Source: Zasmidium citrigriseum (Eukaryota > Ascomycota > Dothideomycetes > Mycosphaerellales > Mycosphaerellaceae). From it: 64,000 nt of DNA. A program made the position numbers and the translations under genes. Shown here one piece after another: positions 34,857-46,178 of the stretch. Numbering within the stretch: the first letter of the stretch is position 1; every line of letters starts with the position of its first letter. The stretch lies in NCBI GenBank assembly GCA_002786025.1, contig NHNW01000017.1, positions 248,001 through 312,000 of the forward strand, given 5' to 3'. Below the pieces are notes generated by a model. That model did not search any database. It was not told where the DNA came from and saw nothing but the letters and a program-made list of their open reading frames with translations.

Positions 34857-36510
34857 GTTGCATCCGCACCTATCACATGCGGGATGCCGCTTGCACATAT
34901 CACATTGGCATGGAATCTTCGGTTACAGGCGTTGAGGACAAGGGACGGGCATGGCGTTGTGTGACACGGAATTGGGGCACTCGGCATCTACGGATACGGG
35001 TCGTTGGGAGTTTTTGACAGGATCTCAGATGCGCTCTATTGCGGTCTCGAATGCTACGGTGGCACAGATCTGCCACGGCAAGGGAAAAGCATGTGTTGCT
35101 AATATATTACACCTGTCTACAAGAGATAGACTTGGTGCAAATGCAAAAATAGTTCAAAACGTGCTGCCATCGCATACTTTCTTGCGCCATTCGGTTCCTT
35201 CGAGGGGGGATTGGTAAATGGCAATTGCGGTTTCGTTATTTGGCAATTGATTCCAGTTTTCCTAATCAAATGCCATCAATGTTAATCAATACCCTCCCTT
35301 TGCGACCCTCCCCCCCAGCCCTCCGCTGCACCTGGGGCCTCCCGAGAGATCCTCCCTCCCTTCGGGGGGCCCCTCCTACCTCGGGTCCCTCCCAGGTTTG
35401 CTTCGACTACGGAAAACATTGAGGATAGGGTCGCCTCGCCGGCGGGGCATATTCGATTTGAAGAGAGTGAAGTAAGTTCAATCAAAGTGCTAATCAAATG
35501 GGCGAGATCAATTGCCAAATAACAAATCCGCAATTGCCATTTACCAATCCCCCCTTCGAGGCTGTTCATCAGCACTCCCGGCTTGTGTTGCCCCTTGAGA
35601 TTACAGTATTTGGGTGGTCCTCATCTGGCAGACGTGGACAAGGGCACTCTAAGCAGCTAAGAGTAACCAACGCGCGGCTGAGCGGGGCGGACTTGACATG
35701 GGCAATCGTTGCACCCGCCCTGACGGGGCGACAATTTTCTATGTACATGACGCAGGTCCGAGAACGCTTCTGTAATGGACCATGGCGCGGTGCCACCTGT
35801 AGTGCGACACTATACGTACGTCGATGAAGGTGAAACGCGTCGACGGATGAATGTTTTCCTGTGGGCGAGAAACGCTCGCTGAGGGCGCTTGTGGTGCTGC
35901 TGAAACGACTGGATGCAGGCTGCGCGGCTTGCCTTCTCGCAAGTGAACGAGTCACAACGGCGATGCTGCGCTGCGCTGCCGCTTTGGTGGCCCCGGTGAG
36001 GCCAAGGCCGCCTGGTGATGGAGGTTGCGTGGATGTCAGTATCGCGGCGGGGCAAGTTCGGGTGGGCGGTGGGTGGAAGGGTGGAAGCAGCGGTTTGGAG
36101 TGATCGTCTTGGGCAGGTGGGATTGAATCTTGTGCCCTTGTTGCTTGTGAGTCGCCTGTCACAGTTTAATGGCTGCTCGACTCTACCCGCTCCGTGCCAG
36201 GGCATGCCAGACGCCGGGCGCAGAAGCGGACAGGCGACATACCAGGTCATCAGCGTGGGCGTCACTTGTTTCGACTGGCATTCTTCGCTCTGGCCCTTTC
36301 CGACCGACCACGTCTGCACTTCACCTGCTCACTGTTCACTTTTCACTGCACCACTGCATCGCCCGACCCATTCGCCTACTGTATAATAGCATGACGTGCA
36401 GCTAAACGGCCCCGGCATTCACCAACGTCGTCTCGCGTGGCTCTTGGATGCTGCCACTCGCGCTATTGCTTGCGTGATCGCCCCCGTCCTGGACCTTTAA
36501 ACGGCGCGCA
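34857..36510. other. Intergenic region holding a MITE
   Basis: 1.65 kb between the sulfotransferase-like and second arylsulfotransferase genes. It contains the inverted-repeat element at 35205-35553 described separately. The rest shows no gene; the part from 36250 is pyrimidine-rich leader sequence. Confidence 0.5.
35205..35553. mobile_element. MITE-like element with 47-bp terminal inverted repeats
   Basis: A 349-bp segment bounded by 47-bp inverted repeats (35205-35251 and 35507-35553) that differ at only two positions. Both arms begin GGGGGATTGGTAAATGGCAA when read inward. Both ends are flanked by CTTCGAG (35198-35204 and 35554-35560), a plausible 7-bp target-site duplication; because the ends are runs of G/C the exact boundary could shift by one base. 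Inside lie a second inverted pair (GCGACCCT at 35302-35309, AGGGTCGC at 35427-35434), a GC-rich core of CCTCCC runs, and a direct repeat CTAATCAAATG near both arms. There is no transposase frame, so it is a non-autonomous DNA element. I cannot assign a superfamily. Confidence 0.85.
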
Positions 36511-38633
36511 ATGCCGCTCGCTCGACCCTTCACATCGCTCCTCGCGCGGATATGTTTGGTGCTGGTGTTCTGCTGTCTGTCGCGAGAAGCAAGAGCACAA
36601 TTGAACAACGAGACGTCGCCGACATATCAATTCAAGTCGGTAAGTTCTCGCCTGTGGATGCGCCAGCGAAGCCACAACCGCCTTAGCGACGAGGCGAAGC
36701 TTTTTGGAGCAATGATCCGCTAATACGAGCACTACTTCAGAGACCTGACATCCACGCTCCTATACTCGAATTCGCCGTGCTCAGACCGGAACTCTTGACA
36801 CCGGGATACATCTTCCTCGCGCCATACCGGAACCTCGATCCAGGACCGTACATCTACGATAACAATGGCCAGTTGGTATGGTCTGGCGCGGCCGAGGCGG
36901 GGCCCAAGACAGCACATGCACCGAAAGTGTGCAAATATAAGGGAGAGGACCATCTATGCTTCTTCGAGGGAGAGCAGCATCAGGGCTTCGCGCGTGGCCA
37001 TGGAGTCATTATGGATAATAACTACCGCGTGGTGAAGGTGATTGACAGCTCAGGTGCCGGGGCGAGCAGCGACATGCACGAGTTCCGGATGACGCCCTAT
37101 TCCAATGGAACCACTGTCTTGATGACCGTCTACCAGCCGAGACAGTACGATCTGACGACGAATGCACGATTCAACCTCCAACATGGCCTGGGCTGGATTG
37201 TAGAGGGCGTGTTTCAAGAAGTTGATATTGAGAGTGGGAGAGTACTGTTTGAATGGCGGTCTTTGGATCATGTGGACCCATCAGAAGCGTGGACTTTGCC
37301 AGGATCGACCGACACCAGCGGTGATGGCCTTCACGAGCAGTCGCCATGGGACTATTTCCACATCAATTCAATCGACAAGAACGAGGACGGCGACTACCTG
37401 ATCTCGGCACGCCATGTCAGTGCGATATACAAAGTGTCTGGCCAAGATGGAAGCATCATGTGGAGGCTGGGTGGTAACAACCCTTCATTTCGGCAGACAA
37501 ACTTCCAATTCTCGTACCAACATCACGCAAGATGGATATCCGAGAACGGCACGCATACGGTGTTCTCTTTCTACGACAACGCGAGCAACAACTACAATGC
37601 TACGGGAGAGTTCTCGCATGGCTGGATTATTGCGATTGATCACATTGACGGCACTGCGACTATGATCAAGGAGTGGGGTGCACCACAGCCTGAAGGGGGT
37701 CTTCTTTCGACGTCCCAAGGCAACATGCAGTTGCTCCCGAATGGAGGTGCTCACATTGGATGGGGAGAGCATGCATACTTCTCTGAGCACCTCGAGGACG
37801 GCACCTGCGTGCAATATGCAAAGGTGGCCGATCGAGCGTCAAACGTCATGATCTATCGATCCAACAAATTTAACTGGACCGCCCAGCCCGTCACGAAACC
37901 AGCGCTCTGGACCTATAGCAAGACAGGCGACCGCAACACCAGCTTCTGGGTATCCTGGAATGGTGCGACTGAAGTCAGGAGCTGGAACTTCTATGTCAGT
38001 GAAAGTGCTTCCGGGCCGTGGGAGTTCGCCGGCAATGTGGGTAAGCATGGATTTGAAACGGAGTTCCACATCGACACCTTCTCTCCCTGGTCCTATGCTG
38101 AAGCGCTCGATGGTGATGGAAGGCCCCTGGATGCTAGTGTTGTTGCACGGACATTTGTGCCTAGTGGACGACTGCGACCCTGGTGCAACGATCGAGGATG
38201 CGACTACGCCACGAGAGTACCGCCGGAGCAGGAGACGCCGTACGAAGCAGAGAACAATGTGGCGGAAAAGTTCCTGTCTACCAACCGCGGCTTCAATTCG
38301 AGCCATTACTACCAGGAGCTCCCGCCAGTCGAGGCTCCCAAGGACGAGGACGAGGAAAGTGAGGCTGAGGTCGAGAGCGAAGAATCCAAAGAGTCGACCG
38401 GAACTTCTTCCATGGCAGTTGTGGCAGGCCTCGTAATGGGCTTCACCGCGGCAACAGTGGTGTTCTTCTTCTGGAGGAGCGGCGTCTTTAAAAGACTAAA
38501 AGGGAAGACCTCCGAGTTGACGGACGAGGTGACGAACGGGGCCTTCGGCTCCAAAGTGCTCGGTCGATACACCCGAGTGAAGGAGACGGAGGGGTTTGAA
38601 TCTGGATCCAGCAGTTCCAGTGGGATGCCGTGA
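36511..38633 (+). CDS. Arylsulfotransferase-family (ASST) membrane-anchored protein 2
   Basis: Two exons (36511-36639 and 36741-38633; 101-nt intron) encode 673 residues. The first exon encodes a signal peptide (LLARICLVLVFCCLSREARA). The junction gives YQFKSRPDIHAPILEF, the usual start of the fungal arylsulfotransferase_2 domain. Family blocks include TPGYIFLAPY, SSDMHEF, FQEVDIESG, YFHINSI, MWRLGG, QHHARWI, SQGNMQLLPNGG and VSWNGATEV. An acidic linker (DEDEESEAEVESEESKE) precedes a transmembrane helix near 600-622 and a cytosolic tail. It has the same layout as the gene at 17748-19785, with several identical short blocks but a different intron position. The function is unknown. Confidence 0.87.
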
Positions 38634-40488
38634 CTATCCAAGTTCAAGGCGGTATAGAGGAGTTTTGAAAACTCAAAAAGATGTTGCCATGTTTAAACCA
38701 TAGCCTGGGCGTTTGGGAAGGGAAGGGTATGGGAAAGCATTTGAACATGCATGGGAATGGCGTCTCTTCATATGTTTTTGAACAGCGAATAGCTTTATAC
38801 CAATACCAAATACTCAATGCTATACTATTGTCAATGCTCATGTTATACCATACTAGTCTTGGCTCCTGATAGGTCGTCCATACGAAGACGTCTGTTTCGT
38901 TGTTTCGCAAGTGGGAGATCTCTTCCTTTTGTCGATGCTGGATGGATGCTAGGAGGTGATGTGCCCTCGTATTCGACCCTGCGATGCGCGCGTGCCGTGG
39001 CCCAGTGGGCGGTGCAGAGTCGACCAATGCAGACACCGTTGTGACGCTATCGTATACTTTATTAAGACGTCAGGCTGCTCTCTTTGATAATACGTGAAGG
39101 AGTACAAGTACGAGTGTTGCTGCTGCTTCGCTCGTGTTTTAGCTTGATGTTTCTTACTACGCCTACTTTGTTCTCGCAATCCTTGCCTGGTTGTGTGTTC
39201 GGTTCCTGGATTTGCTACCGGCATACGGCTGGCCTTACGTTCGACTACGCTTTCAGCCGCGTCTTGGTCCTCGCACTCGGGGGTCGGAGACCGTTCTTTG
39301 ATGGATGACTTGGTTATGCACTACTATACATGGAACGATGAGAGAGCCGGACCATCCACGGAAAGGAGAACGGTGGTCATGGATCACGATTATCGAGTGC
39401 TCGGCTTGCAGTCAGCGAAGACCGAGGACGACGAGATGAATTTCAGCCCCCAATCCATGCCCCTCGATAACGAGCAACGCCACCGAGATGGACTGGATTG
39501 ATTTGGACTGGTCAACGCCATCGTGGTGGCGGCGGAGATTGCACGCTCAGCTGATGAACATCGAAATGGATGTTTCTTTTCCCGTCACCATTCGATGGCC
39601 AGCAATCCCGGACGTTTCTTTCACGGCTGTGAGGCGCGCACTCTTCTCCTGAAACGCTCTCTCCGCCATCGCACCACACGTCCAACGCTTGTTTGCTTTT
39701 CCTTCGTTTCATCCACGCCGGAAGCTCGTTGCCGTCTGGTCTCTTGGCGACAGCGGCAGTGACAAGGGGTCCCGGCAGCACAGAAGGCGGCGCACGGTGG
39801 ACCACGCTGGCCGACGCCGTACCGGCCAGATCACCACTCAATCGTCGCCGTCGTCGTCAAGTGTGCTTGGCAATTGCGCGTGAGCGCGCGAGATCGTCTG
39901 TTCCTGCGGTCGACCATGCTCCACTGCGCTCCCTACGCTTCTTCGGCGATTCCACTGGGCCGGGCGTGCGACAACGACTGACGACGGGAGGAGGCCTACG
40001 CGGCTGGAACGTACATTCATCTGCGTTGCATCTGTGTGTATCCTGTACGCAAGCAAGCTCGCAGCCGGATTCACGCAGCAGCAAATCCATCAATCAGCCA
40101 GCCGTCGGACGTTGCGCCGAGCAGCTCGCATATTGCTGCTTTCGACTGACTGCTATTCTTGCTGCCGTTGCTCGATCCATGCGTGCTGCCCTCTGCCAAT
40201 CCGGCCCCTCGTACGAACGAAGTGGATGTGCTCCCTGGTCACATATCGCATAGCAGCGTGATAGCCCGTTCGGCTCTGCCCCCCTCGGTGTCAATCTAAC
40301 CCGCGGCGTGGCTGTTCCTCTGCACGTTACACTGCTTGCTGCTCACTGCTGCTCCTGCGCGTCTGCGTAATCGGGAAGTGGTGCGAGTCGATTGCGTGGG
40401 TGCGGCATCCTTGCCTGGCTAGCCCTGTGAGCGGTGCTGCTGCTGCGTTTCGAGAGAGAAAACGCCTGCCGTCGAGCACGCCATCTGG
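38634..40488. other. Long gene-free stretch upstream of MFS transporter
   Basis: 1.85 kb. Open frames on both strands are short and overlapping, without domains. From about 39700 the sequence is rich in CG and pyrimidine runs, as in the leaders of other genes here. No repeat or RNA gene is recognised. Confidence 0.4.
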
Positions 40489-42564
40489 ATGCAATCCCAC
40501 GCAAGAAGCTCGTCTCTGGGCACGCAGAGCGGTGCCATGCCACACCAGAGAAATACCTCGCGCCATCTCCCCTACGTCCGCAACCGTTTGGGCTCTGATG
40601 CTCTCCAGCGCGGCGACCCTCCTCCTCCCCAGAATCAACACCTTCACCAGCGCCCAGCCGACCAGAAGTCTTTGAGTGCCGAGAGTCCGTACGAGCAGGA
40701 CGACCCTTACTTTGACGACGCATCGCACACGCACGCTCCTGCCAAAGAGTGGAACCCCGCTTCTGTCGAAAATGGCCGTCCTCGCGTATCGCTGTCACAA
40801 GCTCCCATGCTTCCTGATGGAGCTTCCACCCCCATGGAGTCCGACACAACCTCACAGGGCAACCCCATAGCGACCTTTCCACCGCCGCCGCCGACATGGG
40901 GCAACATGCCCAACAAAGGCCAGCTGGCCATCCTCGCCCTCTCTCGTTTCGTCGACTTTTTCCAGATGGCGGCGTTACAGACGTTCATGGTCCATCAATT
41001 ACGGAGCTTCGACCCTGATCTATCAGACGTCGACATCTCACATCAGGCGGGCGTGTTACAGGGTGCCTTCACAGCGGCGCAAATCATTACGAGCATATTA
41101 TGGGGACGGGCAGCAGACCAGCCAATGCTGGGAAGAAAGACAGTGTTGAACATTGGGCTGGTGGGGACTGGCATTGGGTGCATAGGAGTGGGTTTCAGCA
41201 AGAGCTACGGACAGGCGGTATTTTGGCGGTTGATGAGTGGTGCAATCAACGGGACTGTTGGATCAGCACGGACAATGGTCGCTGAGATCACACCCAAACC
41301 GTGGCATCCACGAGCTTTCCTGCTGCTGCCGGCAGCTTTCAATGTTGCCAACGTTGCGGGCCCGATTCTCGCGGGATTGTTTGCCGATCCGGTTGTCAAC
41401 CTTCCGAAACTTTTCGGGCCGAATAGCACGTTTGGAGGTGCGGAGGGTGTGCAGTGGATGAAAGAATACCCATTCGCTGTTGCGAACTTGATGAGCACGG
41501 TGTTGTTGTTTCTGGAAGCGATTTTGGTGCATTATGGATTGCAAGAGACGTTGAAGGGGAAGCGGCCGATGGATATTTCGAAGTTCGATCCGGTGGCGCT
41601 TGTACGGTCGATGTACAATTCTGGGATGAGAGTGCGGAATGAGGGATACAGGATGCTGCAGCAGACGCAACGAGAAGGGCTGCTGTCTAGCAGCAATGAG
41701 GGACGTGGTTCGGTGGAGATGGACAGATTGACTGCGGCTGGTGAGAAGGAGCAGCAGAGGCCAGTGCAAAGATTGGCTTTCCGCCGGATCTGGACATCCA
41801 ACGTGCTCTGGACGCTGCTCAGCATTGCCATCTTCGACTTTCACATGGGAGCGTTTGCGAACTTGTGGATTCTCTTTTTGGCCACTCCAAGAGAGTTTGT
41901 CGGCAACGACGCACCAGCCCCTGAGGAGAACGACCTACGAGCCAGGAGCATGTTCAAATTCTCTTCTGGACTGGCCTTCCCACCGCCCACGATTGGATTC
42001 GCCATGGCCATCATCGGATTCATTGGCGTGGCTCTGCAGTTCTTGCTGTATCCGTGGGCGAACGGCCGCTTTGGGCTGATGAGATGTTTCCGTGGTTCGC
42101 TCTTCTTCTTCCCTGCGGCATACTACCTGGCGCCATATCTCGCGCTGCTGCCATCTTCATCGCCTCCTCCGGCACCGGCCAGTGGAGCGATCATCTGGAT
42201 CGGCATCAGTTTTGTGCTCTTCCTACAAGTGGCCGCGAGAACATTTGCCCTCCCTGCATCGATCATCTTGCTCAACAACAGCTCGCCTCATCCGAGTGTT
42301 CTCGCTACCATTCACGGCATCGGCAACGCCTGCTCAGCGACTTTCCGCACCATTGGACCCATGCTTGCTGGATACTGGTTCGGTATCTGGACAGAGCGAG
42401 GGATCGTGGGCATGGCGTGGTGGATCGTCGCAACGATAGCATCTGTTGGTTGTGTAGCAAGTTTCAAAGTACGGAACGGCAGCGGACACGAGATTTTCCT
42501 CCCGGGGGAAGAGGGCGAGATGAAGGAGGGCGAGACTGGAGGTGGGAGTGGAGACGGGCGATAA
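40489..42564 (+). CDS. MFS transporter (DHA1-like, ZIF1/YCR023C type)
   Basis: A single-exon gene for 691 residues. The hydrophilic N-terminus of about 145 residues is followed by QLAILALSRFVDFFQMAALQ (helix 1). MFS motif A reads GRAADQPMLGRK between helices 2 and 3. There is a long central loop with KGKRPMDISKFDP and a helix-10/11 region with PPTIGFAMAIIGF. The overall pattern resembles plant zinc-induced-facilitator and yeast YCR023C proteins, which act at vacuolar or plasma membranes; the substrate is not predictable. A second ATG at 40537 could also serve as start. Confidence 0.85.
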   Translation: MQSHARSSSLGTQSGAMPHQRNTSRHLPYVRNRLGSDALQRGDPPPPQNQHLHQRPADQKSLSAESPYEQDDPYFDDASHTHAPAKEWNPASVENGRPRVSLSQAPMLPDGASTPMESDTTSQGNPIATFPPPPPTWGNMPNKGQLAILALSRFVDFFQMAALQTFMVHQLRSFDPDLSDVDISHQAGVLQGAFTAAQIITSILWGRAADQPMLGRKTVLNIGLVGTGIGCIGVGFSKSYGQAVFWRLMSGAINGTVGSARTMVAEITPKPWHPRAFLLLPAAFNVANVAGPILAGLFADPVVNLPKLFGPNSTFGGAEGVQWMKEYPFAVANLMSTVLLFLEAILVHYGLQETLKGKRPMDISKFDPVALVRSMYNSGMRVRNEGYRMLQQTQREGLLSSSNEGRGSVEMDRLTAAGEKEQQRPVQRLAFRRIWTSNVLWTLLSIAIFDFHMGAFANLWILFLATPREFVGNDAPAPEENDLRARSMFKFSSGLAFPPPTIGFAMAIIGFIGVALQFLLYPWANGRFGLMRCFRGSLFFFPAAYYLAPYLALLPSSSPPPAPASGAIIWIGISFVLFLQVAARTFALPASIILLNNSSPHPSVLATIHGIGNACSATFRTIGPMLAGYWFGIWTERGIVGMAWWIVATIASVGCVASFKVRNGSGHEIFLPGEEGEMKEGETGGGSGDGR

Positions 42565-43054
42565 GAACGACTGTATGTATAAATGTCTCTTCCACAGTCT
42601 TGCTGATAGATGAAAGAGGTCACGGGTCAGACCCGATGTACACTGTTCACCAAACGTCGACTTCCTCTTTTCCCACGTGATGTGATGGGCCGGCTCTGGC
42701 AAACCTCATCCCTTCAAGCTCGGTTAAACTGCAATTGCATGTGGCTGCGCATACGTGGTTGTACATGTGGTTGTACATCCATTTTCAGCCCTACTCCCAC
42801 CTCGCACTCAGAGACGGATATGCTTTTCCTCCACCGCAGGCCAGAGCTGGATGGACCGACCAGGCTTGGGGGAAATTGGGGTCGTTGTACCCTTGTACCT
42901 GTTTACCCTTTCCCCCAACCTACTTATATTGCTTCGCTTTTTTAGATGCTGGAGGGAGATCTGGGGCCCCACGATATTTCCAAGACTTCTAATCTCTTCT
43001 GGTCTTGTTGCATTGACTAGTCGTCGTGAGAACAGCAGACGGACTTGGACGAAG
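42565..43054. other. Intergenic region between two MFS genes
   Basis: 490 bp with no gene. It contains a small direct repeat (TGGTTGTACATG followed by TGGTTGTACATC near 42758-42781). The promoter of the TRI12-like transporter must lie here. Confidence 0.45.
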
Positions 43055-45085
43055 ATGAACGTCGATAAACCCACGCACACCGATGTGATCCAGCTCGAGA
43101 ACATCACACCACCTTCCTCCCACGAAGATAACAAGAACAAAGATGGCCAGCAGCTTCATCACGACCAAGTCGCTCCCGAAGCCCTCGGTGGTTTGAAGCG
43201 AGACTTACCAGACAACTACTACCGCTCGCCGCAGTTCCTAGGCACACTGGCCGCGACATGTCTCGCGCAGGTTTCTGGCTATCTGGGATGGGTCCTACCA
43301 GCGAACACGATCAGTCTCATCGTCGCGGAGTTGGGGGATAGTGGCGGAGGGAGTATTTGGCTGGCGGTCAGTTGGCAGGCTGGGTTTGCGGTGGGCTTTC
43401 TTTGGGTTGGACGAGTATATCACCCTCTCGCTCTTCCCCCTTATCACCACTAACCAGATCATCAATAGTTGAGCGACATCTTCGGCCGCCGCTACTTCTT
43501 CATCGGCTCCTCGCTCTTTGCCGTCCTAGGCAATATCATCGGTTCAGCCGCTCAAAGCGTCGACATGCTCATCGCGTGCAATTGTATCAATGGGCTCGCG
43601 GCCGCGGGACAGTTGAGTTTCTCGGTCGTGTTGGGGGAGTTGGTGAGTAACAAGAATCGAGGGTTGTTTAATGCGATTGTGCTCAGTACGAGTGTGCCTT
43701 TTGCGGTTTTTGGACCGGTTGTCATGAGGGTGAGATGACTTTGTGATGAGGGGATGGAAAGGGGCTGATGATGATGTAGGCGTTCTTTGAACATACGGCG
43801 TTGACGTTTCGGTGGAGTTATATTCTGGGAGTAAGTCATCCAAGGCCCTCAAAAGCATCACGTTCGTGCTACTGACAAGGAGACCAACAGGTCATCGTCA
43901 ACACCCTCGCCGTCGCCCTCTACCTCCTCTTCTACCACCCACCCTCCTACAGCCTCCTACACGTAAACGGCAAATCCCGTCTCCGCCAACTCCTCGACTT
44001 CGACTGGCTCGGCATGTTCCTCTTCACAGCCGGCCTCACAGTCTTCCTCATCGGCCTGAACTGGGGCGGCAGCGTCTACCCCTGGAGCTCCGGGCACGTC
44101 CTCGGTGCCTTCTTCGCCGGCATCGCGGGCATGGTGGCCTTCTGCGTTTGGGAGGCTTACTGCCCGCATGAGTACCCTCTCATGCCGATGAGTTTGTTCC
44201 GGAATGTCAAGTATGATGCGATTGTGGCTTGTGCGGCGGTGGGGGCTATGGTATATTATTCGGGGACGGTGATTTGGCCGACGATGGTGGGGGCGTTGTT
44301 TACGACGGATGTCGAGGAGGTGGGGTGGTTGTCTTGTGCCGTCGGTGGAGGTTTGTTGTTTGGGCAGATTTCTGCGGGAATAGGAGTGAGGTATCTGCCA
44401 AAGATGAAGTGGCAGATGAGCATTGCGGGTGTGGTTATGATGGCTTTCATCGCGGCTTGTGCTGCTGCTGATGCGGGCTCTGAGGGCCAGACGGTGGCTT
44501 TTATTCTTATTGGCACGGCGGCTGCTGGGTATGCCGTTTCCAAGACCCATTTTGTCCCCCAATGCCGTAGATGATGCTGATGTGTGTAACAGCTACGTGG
44601 AGAATCTTACGCTGTCGACTATGGCGCTGGTGTGGGAGCCGGACGACATTGGGCTTGTTGCGGGTGTTCTTGGTGCCATCCGGACTGCTGCTGGAGCGCT
44701 GGCTACGTCGATGTACAGCAGCATCCTGACGACGGAGTTGACGAAGTACCTTCCGCGATATGTGGCGCCGGCGGCGGTCGAAGCTGGACTACCGGAGAGC
44801 AGTGTACCGGCTTTGTTGGAAGGCGTCTCTACTGGAAATTTCTCGACAGTCCCTGGGATCAGTGAGAACATCATCGGAGCGGTTGGAGCTCCTATCAAGC
44901 ATGCCTATGCTATGGCGTTCAGGACGGTCTTCCTGTGCACTATTCCATTCAGTGTGATCCTGCTGGTGGCTGCTGTGTTATACTGTCCGAACGTGGAAGA
45001 CTACATGACAGAGGAAGTTGCGAGGAAGCTGCAAGGTGTTCGGCCAAAGACTGATCGAAAAGTTGACAAGACTGGCTCAGTATGA
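43055..45085 (+). CDS. MFS transporter, TRI12/siderophore-type
   Basis: Five exons (43055-43414, 43469-43729, 43780-43830, 43891-44528, 44593-45085; introns 50-64 nt) encode 600 residues. The first junction restores VGRLSDIFGRRYFF, MFS motif A. About 14 membrane segments can be counted, which fits the DHA2/TRI12 family of toxin, siderophore or drug exporters. Other blocks are NGLAAAGQLSF, ALTFRWSYILG, ALVWEPDDIGLVAGVLGAIRTAAGALATSMYSSI and NIIGAVGAPIKHAYAMAFRTVF. The stop lies 52 bp from the stop of the convergent N-carbamoyl amidohydrolase gene, so it may serve the same metabolic module, but this is inference. Confidence 0.88.
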
Positions 45086-45137
45086 TTTGAAGACTCGATT
45101 GGAATCATGTACACGCAAGCAATACGTTCCTCCTCGC

Positions 45138-46178
45138 TCACAGCAACTCAGGCTCAACAACCCCCGTCTGCGACGTGATCAACCCATACGTCTCGATTCT
45201 CCGATGCTTTCCATAATTGAACGTCCTCTCCTTCCCCTGTCGACACTCATCCAAATCAATCTCCGCAACAACAAGCTCATCGCCATCGGTCTTCGCCTCA
45301 GCAACGACATGTCCCTCAGGGCTGCAAATCGAACTACCCGCAATCAAATGGTACTTCCCATCATCCAGGCCAGCTCTAGCCGCGGAGATCGAGAAGCAGG
45401 CATGCATATAGCTATTCGCCTGTTGCACGAGACGAGAGTGGAACAATGCCTCCTTCTCGGCGTCTTCAGGGGCCATGGACTTGCCGCCCCAGAGATGAGA
45501 CATGTGACCGCCGGTGTTGTAGCCGAACATGAGGATCTCGGCGCCTTGGAGGGTGTAGACTCGCCATGCTTCGGGCCATCGACGATCGTTGCAGATGAGC
45601 ATGCCCATGATGGGATCGCCTTTGCCTTCGGTCTCTTCGCCTTCTTTGACAGTGGCTTTCTTAACTGCGTCGGACACGAGACCTGGTGCTCGGAATGCTT
45701 TGAAGCCGTAGTCGCCTGGCTTGAAGTATCGCTTCTCCAGCTGATTCGTAGCGTTCGGGTCTTCAAATGGTTCGACTCGTCCTGGAAGATGTACTTTTCT
45801 GTACTTGCTGAGCACTTTCCCTTGCGATCCGGAGAAGTAGACGGAGGTGTTGTATCCCGTCCCGTCAGGCGTTCGCTCAGCATATCCCAGCACAATATCG
45901 ATGCCGTGAGCTTTGGCCTCGTCGAAGAGAGGCTTGACATCAGGGGATTGGGTGATATCCTCGCCATGTTCGAAGTACTTGTCGAGTTCCTCTTGCGATT
46001 GGATGAAATGCCGCGGGAAGAATGTTGTGAGAGTGCATTCCGGGTAGACGACCAGTTGGACTTTCTGTTCTGCGGCTTGTTGAAGGAGTTTGATGAGGCG
46101 TTGGACGGTTTCTTTCTTCTCAGCCTTCAAGTCCACAGCACCGACTTGTGCAGCCGCTGCCTTGATCTTTCTCGGCAT
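45138..46178 (-). CDS. N-carbamoyl-D-amino-acid amidohydrolase-like (nitrilase superfamily)
   Basis: A single-exon gene for 346 residues. The nitrilase triad is E47 (VVYPECTLTTFF), K128 (YRKVHLPG) and C196 (ICNDRRWPE). LTTFFPRHF, LEKRYFKPGDYGF, WRVYTLQGAEI and FGYNTGGH closely follow bacterial D-carbamoylases, which release D-amino acid, CO2 and ammonia from N-carbamoyl-D-amino acids. A family alternative is beta-ureidopropionase, but the motif pattern favours the carbamoylase. About 20 charged residues (VKKATVKEGEETEGKG) are inserted between the Lys and Cys motifs relative to bacterial enzymes. No targeting signal is seen. The start ATG is at 46178; a TTG nine bases upstream is ignored. It is divergent from a dihydropyrimidinase, whose product type is this enzyme's substrate. 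Confidence 0.88.
   Translation of the reverse strand: MPRKIKAAAAQVGAVDLKAEKKETVQRLIKLLQQAAEQKVQLVVYPECTLTTFFPRHFIQSQEELDKYFEHGEDITQSPDVKPLFDEAKAHGIDIVLGYAERTPDGTGYNTSVYFSGSQGKVLSKYRKVHLPGRVEPFEDPNATNQLEKRYFKPGDYGFKAFRAPGLVSDAVKKATVKEGEETEGKGDPIMGMLICNDRRWPEAWRVYTLQGAEILMFGYNTGGHMSHLWGGKSMAPEDAEKEALFHSRLVQQANSYMHACFSISAARAGLDDGKYHLIAGSSICSPEGHVVAEAKTDGDELVVAEIDLDECRQGKERTFNYGKHRRIETYGLITSQTGVVEPELL

Noticed and set aside
35205..35553. Terminal repeats as a transcription terminator or coding region
   Set aside because: The arms are 255 bp apart, highly similar and flanked by a direct duplication, which fits a transposable element.
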